A stretch of 6,271 nucleotides of DNA from SAR324 cluster bacterium (lineage in GTDB: Bacteria > SAR324 > JACQKK01): the NCBI GenBank assembly GCA_027296185.1, contig JAPUJL010000038.1, forward strand, positions 1-6,271, read 5' to 3'. The notes beneath the pieces were generated by a model that was not told the origin of the DNA, made no database searches, and was given only the letters and a program-made list of their open reading frames with translations. The stretch's first letter is position 1. Every line of letters starts with the position of its first letter. The position numbers and the translations under genes were made by a program. Below, one piece after another: positions 1-3,864 of the stretch.

Positions 1-198
1 AGGATTCGTAGATCGTTTCCATGGCGCACTCGGTGCGATTCTCGAAGGACGCGGGACGATCGAGACCAGCCGGCTCCGATCAATGGGGCCGCGCTCCCGC
101 AACAGACTACAACCCCCAGGCGGCCGAGGAAAGCCAGCGGCGGAGGAACGCTAGCGGCGGGCCGGTGCGCCCGCAGGGGCGACCGACCGGCTGGCGGC
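1..198. other. Non-coding stretch downstream of the acyltransferase gene
   Basis: No convincing gene is visible here. The plus strand has an open frame from about 21 to 272, but it runs antisense into the acyltransferase gene and encodes a low-complexity, Arg/Ala/Pro/Gly-rich peptide with no family features, so I treat it as spurious. On the minus strand an ATG at 22 opens a frame (METIYES, then the window ends). Its frame is closed by a TGA at about 79-81, so this ATG is the only usable start in it. It could be the first codons of the next leftward gene, but there is only a weak GAG upstream as ribosome site and seven codons cannot be judged. A GC-rich hairpin next to the acyltransferase stop codon is listed separately. 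Confidence 0.5.
161..191 (-). terminator. GC-rich hairpin just after the acyltransferase stop
   Basis: GCCGGT at 161-166 pairs with ACCGGC at 186-191, and inside it CGCCC at 168-172 pairs with GGGCG at 177-181 around a four-base loop, with a small asymmetric internal loop between the two stems. The structure begins 7 bp past the stop codon of the leftward acyltransferase gene, where a terminator would be expected. An alternative pairing also exists: GCCAGC at 133-138 with GCTGGC at 190-195. No run of U follows in the leftward transcript, so it is not a textbook intrinsic terminator. It may instead stabilise the 3' end or be a by-product of high GC content. Confidence 0.35.
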
Positions 199-1581
199 TC
201 AGGCGCCCGGCTCGGGCCGGTAGGCGAGCTGGACGATGCGCCGCAACTCCTGCTCCAGTTCGGTGCGCTTGACCTCGAGCAGGTCGCGGACTTCCTGCTT
301 GCGCAGAAAGAGGAAGAACACCCGCATATTGTCCAGGATGCGCTCCCTTTCCCGCCGGGCATACAGCGCCAGGGCCGCGGAGGGCGGCAGGGCCAGGGCG
401 TAGAGCAGCGCCGGCGCGGCGCGGAGGGTGGCGTTCACCGCTACGGTCTGCCCGGCCCAGAACGCTCCGAAGATCCCCATGCCCAGGGCCGCCTTCGCCG
501 TATCGTACCGATACCGGTCCGCCGCCAGGCGTGGCGCCAGGTACCCGGTGAGCAGATAGGGCACGATGGAATTCAGGGTGCCCCATGCCGCCAGGGGCAG
601 CACGAGGCCAATCACGGCCAGGCTGCGCACCACGAAGCGCATCACCAGCGTAGGCGAATTGCTCACGGTGAGGTGGTAGTCGCTCACCCCGAACCGCTTG
701 CAGAGCCGCTCGAACTGATGTAGCCGCCGCGCGGTGGCGGCGATTTGTTCCGGATACCGGCTCCTGACCCGGTGCAGAGTCTCCCCCAGCTTTTGCAGGG
801 CACGGAAGCGCACCGTCAGGCTGCGGCGGCGGTACTTGCCCTGGCGCAGCCGGAAGAACCGCTCCACCCGCCGCATGAAGTCCTGCTCCTCCCAGGTCTC
901 CGTGTTGAGGGTGACCCGCCGCAGGGCCTGATCGATGGCCGCCGTGATCCGCACCGCGGCCTCCTCCGGGGGCTCCCCCTCCCGCACGCCCACCTCCAGC
1001 GGCGGATGAAATCGCAGCAGCACCTTGCTGCGGAACCGCCCCACGTCGGTGAAGTTGAGCCCCGCCGGCACCACCGCGGGCGCGCTGCCGGTGCGTTCCA
1101 GAGCCCCCAGGGCCAGCCGGGCGGCGCCGCTGCGCAAGGCGCGCAGGCTGGGATCGGCGTGGGTCTCGCCCTCGGGAAAGATCAGCAGCGCCCGCCCCGC
1201 CGCGAGCATGCGGTAGCACTGCTCGAACATGCCGGCATTGCGCGCCGGGTCGGCTTCCGCGTCCTGGCGCCGGTGAACCGGCACGGCTTGCATCACGGCG
1301 AGGAAGGGGCGCAGCAGCGGATTGCGAAACAGCCCGCTGCGGGCGAGGGGATGGACGTTGCGCGGAACCGCGGCCTGAATCACCACCGCGTCGATCAGGG
1401 CGTTGGGGTGGTTGGCGCAGAGCAGCACCGGCCCGTTGCGGGGCAGATGCTCCAGCCCGTTGACCTCGCAACTGCGGTAGAAGACGGTCACGACCGCCCG
1501 GCAAAACCAGCGCCACCCCGCCTGCAGGGGACGGACGCCGCCCCGGGCGATCCAGCGGAGCGGGCGGTCGAATCGAGCCAT
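199..1581 (-). CDS. PlsC-type lysophospholipid/glycerol-phosphate acyltransferase with membrane-bound C-terminal part
   Basis: Predicted to transfer a fatty acyl group from an acyl carrier to a glycerolipid precursor or lysophospholipid at the inner membrane; the exact acceptor cannot be told from sequence. Seen in the 460-residue product: NHPNALID at 57-64, which supplies the catalytic His58 and Asp64; GLFRNPLL at 83-90; FPEGET at 135-140, the phosphate-binding motif; and VVPAGLNFTD near 170-179. The His and Asp are five residues apart, not the four of ordinary PlsC, as in the yeast Gpt2/Sct1-like branch and its bacterial relatives. After this domain (about 40-225) come a basic helical linker and hydrophobic segments near 313-350 and 363-408, then a charged C-terminal tail. 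Simple PlsC enzymes are about 240 residues. The ATG at 1581 is chosen because GGAGG lies 8 bases upstream. An in-frame ATG at 1644 would add 21 Pro-rich residues and has no such site. The gene is last of three leftward genes, 134 bp after the isomerase. Domain call is confident; substrate is not. Confidence 0.9.
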   Translation of the reverse strand: MARFDRPLRWIARGGVRPLQAGWRWFCRAVVTVFYRSCEVNGLEHLPRNGPVLLCANHPNALIDAVVIQAAVPRNVHPLARSGLFRNPLLRPFLAVMQAVPVHRRQDAEADPARNAGMFEQCYRMLAAGRALLIFPEGETHADPSLRALRSGAARLALGALERTGSAPAVVPAGLNFTDVGRFRSKVLLRFHPPLEVGVREGEPPEEAAVRITAAIDQALRRVTLNTETWEEQDFMRRVERFFRLRQGKYRRRSLTVRFRALQKLGETLHRVRSRYPEQIAATARRLHQFERLCKRFGVSDYHLTVSNSPTLVMRFVVRSLAVIGLVLPLAAWGTLNSIVPYLLTGYLAPRLAADRYRYDTAKAALGMGIFGAFWAGQTVAVNATLRAAPALLYALALPPSAALALYARRERERILDNMRVFFLFLRKQEVRDLLEVKRTELEQELRRIVQLAYRPEPGA

Positions 1582-1582
1582 G

Positions 1583-1596
1583 GGGGAGACCTCCCC
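1583..1596 (-). promoter_or_regulatory. Ribosome site of the acyltransferase gene inside a small hairpin
   Basis: In the leftward transcript the bases just before the start codon read GGGGAGGUCUCCCCC followed by AUG. GGAGG (1590-1594) is a strong Shine-Dalgarno sequence with an 8-base spacer, and it fixes the start at 1581. The same bases can fold as GGGGA paired with UCCCC around a GGUC loop, placing the ribosome site within the stem and loop. Whether the fold limits translation in the cell is inference. Confidence 0.55.
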
Positions 1597-1644
1597 TCGG
1601 CGGTGGATGGGCGGGCACGGCGGCCCCCAAGGGAGCGGAGCCAA

Positions 1645-1673
1645 TCTACATCACGGGGCGCCTGCCATTTCAA
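1645..1673 (-). promoter_or_regulatory. Candidate sigma-70 promoter for the acyltransferase gene
   Basis: Read leftward, TTGAAA (plus-strand 1668-1673, five of six consensus bases) is followed after 17 bases by TGTAGA (1645-1650). The -10 is weak at three of six, but it is preceded by TGA, an extended -10 feature. Transcription would begin near 1638, giving a leader of about 55-60 bases before the ATG at 1581. The element sits in the 134 bp gap after the isomerase gene, a sensible place for an independent promoter. A match this weak can arise by chance. Confidence 0.3.
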
Positions 1674-1688
1674 TTCCCGCCCGGCGGG

Positions 1689-1712
1689 GGGGGCGCGCGA
1701 TCCGCCGCCCCC
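1689..1712 (-). terminator. GC-only hairpin just after the isomerase stop
   Basis: GGGGGCG at 1689-1695 pairs with CGCCCCC at 1706-1712 around a ten-base loop, starting 3 bp past the isomerase stop codon (1716-1718). It includes part of an eight-G run (1686-1693). No U tract follows in the leftward transcript, so it would be at best a weak or Rho-assisted terminator. It may reduce read-through into the acyltransferase gene. Confidence 0.3.
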
Positions 1713-1715
1713 TGG

Positions 1716-2315
1716 CTATCCGGTAGCCCCTTCCCGCAACGCCCGCTCGACGTGGTCCAGGCGGTCCTGTCCCCAGAACATCTCCCCGCCGACGAAGAAC
1801 GTCGGGGCGCCGAAGACCCCACGGGAGACCGCCTGCTCGGTATTGGCCTTCAGCTCGTCCTTGATCGCCGGATCCGCCGTCCGCTCCATCAGGCCCCGGG
1901 CGTCCAGCCCCGCCGCCTCGAGTACCGCCACGATCGTTTCCGGCTGGCCCATGTCCCGGTTTTGCGTCCAGATCGCCTCGAACACGGCGGTGGAGTAGGG
2001 CTCCAGGATTTCGTCCCGCTGGGCCGCCACGGCGCCACGCATGAGGCCCAGGGTGTTGATCGGAAACGCGTCGTTGCTCCGAAACGGGACGCCCATGTGC
2101 CGGGCGCAACGCTCCAGATCCCGTCCCATGTATGCGCCCTTGGCCGGCACCGAAATGGGGCTGGAATTGCCCGTCGCCTTGAACACGCCCCCCAGCAGCA
2201 TGGGGCGATGGACGATGGCCGCTCCGGTGCGCGCCGTCAGACCGGGCAACTGGGTCCAGGCCAGGTAGGAAGCCGGGCTGCCGTAATCGAAGTAGAACTC
2301 GACTTGCTGGGTCAT
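1716..2315 (-). CDS. 2-hydroxychromene-2-carboxylate isomerase-like protein (DsbA fold, kappa-GST class)
   Basis: Family members use glutathione to interconvert 2-hydroxychromene-2-carboxylate and trans-o-hydroxybenzylidenepyruvate in naphthalene breakdown. Many chromosomal relatives have no proven substrate, and no other naphthalene-pathway gene is visible here. The 199 residues are the usual family length. The thioredoxin-like N-terminus (VEFYFDYGSPASYLAW, 5-20) carries Ser13 in the place of the glutathione-activating serine, and there is no CXXC, which excludes a disulfide oxidoreductase. An all-helical insert follows, with family-like stretches RPMLLGGVFKATGNSSP (37-53), AKGAYMGRDL (58-67) and FPINTLGLMRG (84-94). 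GVFGAPTFFVGGEMFWGQ (166-183) closes the thioredoxin half and holds the conserved cis-proline (Pro171). No signal peptide is seen, so the protein is cytoplasmic. The ATG at 2315 has GGAGA 8 bases upstream. The gene lies 69 bp after the oxidoreductase gene on the same strand and may be cotranscribed with it. The family is sure; the in vivo substrate is unknown. Confidence 0.95.
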   Translation of the reverse strand: MTQQVEFYFDYGSPASYLAWTQLPGLTARTGAAIVHRPMLLGGVFKATGNSSPISVPAKGAYMGRDLERCARHMGVPFRSNDAFPINTLGLMRGAVAAQRDEILEPYSTAVFEAIWTQNRDMGQPETIVAVLEAAGLDARGLMERTADPAIKDELKANTEQAVSRGVFGAPTFFVGGEMFWGQDRLDHVERALREGATG

Positions 2316-2338
2316 CGGACGATTCTCCGTTCACTCAT
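2312..2338 (-). other. Eight-residue upstream reading frame overlapping the isomerase start
   Basis: An ATG at 2338 opens a tiny frame (MSERRIVR) whose TGA overlaps the isomerase ATG in the arrangement ATGA, the geometry used in translational coupling. Its own ribosome site is weak (CGGA about 9 bases upstream), and the isomerase ribosome site GGAGA lies inside it. It may be chance; I list it because of the exact overlap. Confidence 0.15.
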
Positions 2339-2384
2339 GATCGCGTTCCGTCCCGCACTCGCGCCCCTGGATAGCGGCGGTGGG

Positions 2385-3395
2385 TCACGTATTCGGGTCG
2401 ACCCGGATCATGCGCTTGCCGGTATTGTCGCCGTAGAGCACGCCGATCAGGGCGCGCGGGGCCTGCTTCAGCCCGTCGACGATGTCCAGGCGGTATTGAA
2501 TGTGCCCTTCCCGCACCCATTGTAGCAGTTCCCGCTCGGCCTCCTGGCGGCGGTCGTAGTGATCCATCACGATGAAGCCCTGCATGGTCAGCCGGCGCAC
2601 GATCAGCAATCCGGGGAGGCCCATGGGGCTCGGGGCGCGCTCCGCCTTGTCGTACTGGGAGACCGCACCGCAGCAGACGATGCGGCCGTGCAGCCGCATC
2701 TGCAGCAGCGCGGCCTGCAGCGTGTCGCCGGCCACGTTGTCGAAGTACACGTCGATCCCGTCCGGACACGCCGCCCGCAAGCCCTGAGCGAGCTCTTCGC
2801 GCTTGTAGTTGATCGCCGCGTCGAACCCCAGCTCCCGGAGCCATTCGCACTTCTCGTCGGTGCCGGCGATGCCCACCACGCGGCAGCCCTTGATCTTGGC
2901 GATCTGTCCCGCCACCGAGCCCGTGGCTCCGGCGGCGCCGGAGACCACCACCGTCTCGCCCGGCTGGGGCTTGCCGATGTCCAGCAGGCCGAAGTACGCC
3001 GTCTTCCCCGTGAGCCCCAGGACGTTCATCCACAGCTCCAAGGGCGCATCTCCCTCCAGCCGATGGAGCTTGTCCCCCGGCAGGACGGCGTAGTCCTGCC
3101 AGCCGGCCTCGCATTCGACGATGTCGCCGGCCGCCAGTCCGGAAAACTTGGACTCGACCACGCGCGCGATGGTGAAGCCCGCCATCACCTGACCCGGCAG
3201 CACGGGATCGCGGTAGCTGCCCCCTTTGTTGATCCAGCCCCGGTTGGCGGGGTCCAAAGACAGGTACAGCACGCGCACCAGGACTTCCCCCGCGGCCGGT
3301 TTCGGCACGGGCGCTTCCTGCCAGGTGAAATTCGATTCCTGCAGGGCCCCCTCGGGATGATGGGCCAGCAGGTACTGGTGGTTGATGGATTCCAT
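2385..3395 (-). CDS. NADPH-dependent medium-chain oxidoreductase of the leukotriene B4 dehydrogenase / alkenal reductase type
   Basis: Enzymes of this branch (mammalian PTGR1, plant alkenal reductases, E. coli CurA) reduce the carbon-carbon double bond of unsaturated aldehydes and ketones with NADPH in the cytoplasm. The 336-residue product has the usual length. The GroES-like N-terminal part contains SLDPANRGWI (46-55) and the PGQVMAGF entry (67-74). The Rossmann part has VVVSGAAGATGSVAGQIAK (149-167), GCRVVGIAGTDEKCEWL (170-186), where the basic residue and turn fit NADPH, then NYK (196-198) and DVYFDNVAGD (215-224). The C-terminus has GDNTGKRMIRV (322-332). The zinc ligands of alcohol dehydrogenases are absent, as expected. 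I start it at the ATG at 3395 because homologues begin close to the NHQYLLA segment and AAGGTG lies 9 bases upstream. An ATG at 3437 would add 14 residues with a poorer fit. It is the first of three leftward genes, next to the divergent control region. Substrate is inferred. Confidence 0.95.
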   Translation of the reverse strand: MESINHQYLLAHHPEGALQESNFTWQEAPVPKPAAGEVLVRVLYLSLDPANRGWINKGGSYRDPVLPGQVMAGFTIARVVESKFSGLAAGDIVECEAGWQDYAVLPGDKLHRLEGDAPLELWMNVLGLTGKTAYFGLLDIGKPQPGETVVVSGAAGATGSVAGQIAKIKGCRVVGIAGTDEKCEWLRELGFDAAINYKREELAQGLRAACPDGIDVYFDNVAGDTLQAALLQMRLHGRIVCCGAVSQYDKAERAPSPMGLPGLLIVRRLTMQGFIVMDHYDRRQEAERELLQWVREGHIQYRLDIVDGLKQAPRALIGVLYGDNTGKRMIRVDPNT

Positions 3396-3416
3396 GGCCT
3401 TTCGCACCTTCGAGAT

Positions 3417-3448
3417 GCCCCGATTGGGGCTCCGCATCGGGCAGCCCC
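3417..3448 (-). promoter_or_regulatory. Mutually exclusive hairpins in the oxidoreductase leader
   Basis: In the leftward transcript AGCCCC (plus-strand 3426-3431) can pair with GGGGCT upstream (3443-3448, loop 11) or, using GCCCC, with GGGGC downstream (3417-3421, loop 4). The two pairings exclude each other and lie 22-53 bases before the chosen start codon. This resembles the logic of a leader switch, but high GC content makes such pairings common, and no U tract follows the nearer hairpin. Confidence 0.2.
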
Positions 3449-3618
3449 GGGAGTTCGGAAAGCTCGCCGCTCCTGAAACGATCGGGCGCCCGAACCGCGT
3501 TCGACTCCTGTCGCCTTAGCTGGAATCGCGCCGTGGCGCAAGTTCAGGGTGCGGCCCACGCTCGCCGGATTCGTGTCCGATCCGCCGGGGGCAGGCCGAT
3601 TCCCCGAAGCCGCCGGCT

Positions 3619-3646
3619 AACCGATGGCGGGAACCCCCAACCGATG
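3619..3646. repeat. Two AACCGATG direct repeats, 20 bp apart
   Basis: Identical 8-bp copies lie at 3619-3626 and 3639-3646, start to start 20 bp, close to two helical turns, so both would face the same side of the DNA. A looser relative, ACCGAATGG, occurs near 3745-3753. The spacing fits tandem binding of a regulator dimer, but no regulator gene is visible in the window to link it to. Confidence 0.35.
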
Positions 3647-3663
3647 CTAGGTTTGGCATGGAA

Positions 3664-3680
3664 TGACCGGCTTCCGGTCA
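3664..3680. promoter_or_regulatory. Perfect 17-bp inverted repeat, operator-like
   Basis: TGACCGG at 3664-3670 and CCGGTCA at 3674-3680 form a perfect dyad with 7-bp arms around CTT. It lies near the middle of the divergent region, 269 bp from the oxidoreductase start and 185 bp from the VWA start. The right arm overlaps the minus-strand TTGACC box at 3676-3681. The size and symmetry suit a dimeric repressor or activator site; the binding protein is unknown. Confidence 0.4.
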
Positions 3681-3752
3681 ACAGGCGTAACCGCCAGGGC
3701 CTTTCCCAATCGCGGATGTCCCGAGCGATGCCGTTCCGCCGTTGACCGAATG

Positions 3753-3777
3753 GCTCGCTCGGGCGGCCCTGGCGAGC
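3753..3777. repeat. GC-rich hairpin upstream of the VWA gene
   Basis: GCTCGC at 3753-3758 pairs with GCGAGC at 3772-3777, continued inside by a wobble pair, one mismatch and GGG (3761-3763) with CCC (3767-3769) around a three-base loop. It lies about 88 bp before the VWA start. If transcription starts further upstream it would be in the leader; otherwise it may be a protein site or incidental. Confidence 0.3.
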
Positions 3778-3864
3778 GGCAAATCCCCGCTGCGATTTCG
3801 CACATGAGATGGCTTCCCTTCCCACGATCCGAAGCGTGAACAAGGCGCAACCCGGAGACCAGCG

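Larger units (their letters stand above)
3396..3864. promoter_or_regulatory. Divergent intergenic region between the oxidoreductase and VWA genes
   Basis: These 469 bp separate two genes pointing away from each other, so promoters for both should lie here. I find a 17-bp perfect inverted repeat, two AACCGATG copies, and hairpins near 3417-3448 and 3753-3777, all listed separately. TTGACC boxes occur at 3742-3747 (plus) and 3676-3681 (minus), but neither has an acceptable -10 at 16-18 bases, so I call no promoter. Open frames crossing this stretch, for example 3663-3839 on the plus strand (58 codons, Arg/Pro/Ser-rich), have no ribosome site or family features and look random. Confidence 0.6.

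Noticed and set aside
107..1630. A 507-codon minus-strand open frame overlapping the acyltransferase gene
   Set aside because: It is longer than the real gene but composed almost wholly of Ala, Gly, Arg and Pro. The acyltransferase motifs are in the other minus frame, which also has the GGAGG ribosome site.
745..1998. A 417-codon plus-strand open frame
   Set aside because: It crosses the acyltransferase gene, the following gap and the isomerase end antisense, and has no family features.
2559..3476. A 305-codon plus-strand open frame
   Set aside because: It is antisense to the oxidoreductase gene, which has a clear Rossmann motif; the plus-strand peptide is His/Arg/Gln/Asp-rich and unlike a folded protein.
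3653..3670. TTGGCATGGAATGA as a possible sigma-54 promoter
   Set aside because: The TGGCA half resembles a -24 element, but the -12 TTGC element is absent at the required spacing.
3742..3770. TTGACC as the -35 of a VWA promoter
   Set aside because: Sixteen to eighteen bases downstream there is only GC-rich sequence with no acceptable -10.
3663..3839. A 58-codon plus-strand open frame in the divergent gap
   Set aside because: No ribosome site, Arg/Pro/Ser-rich composition, and it runs over the hairpin and inverted-repeat sequences, so it is more likely chance than a small gene.
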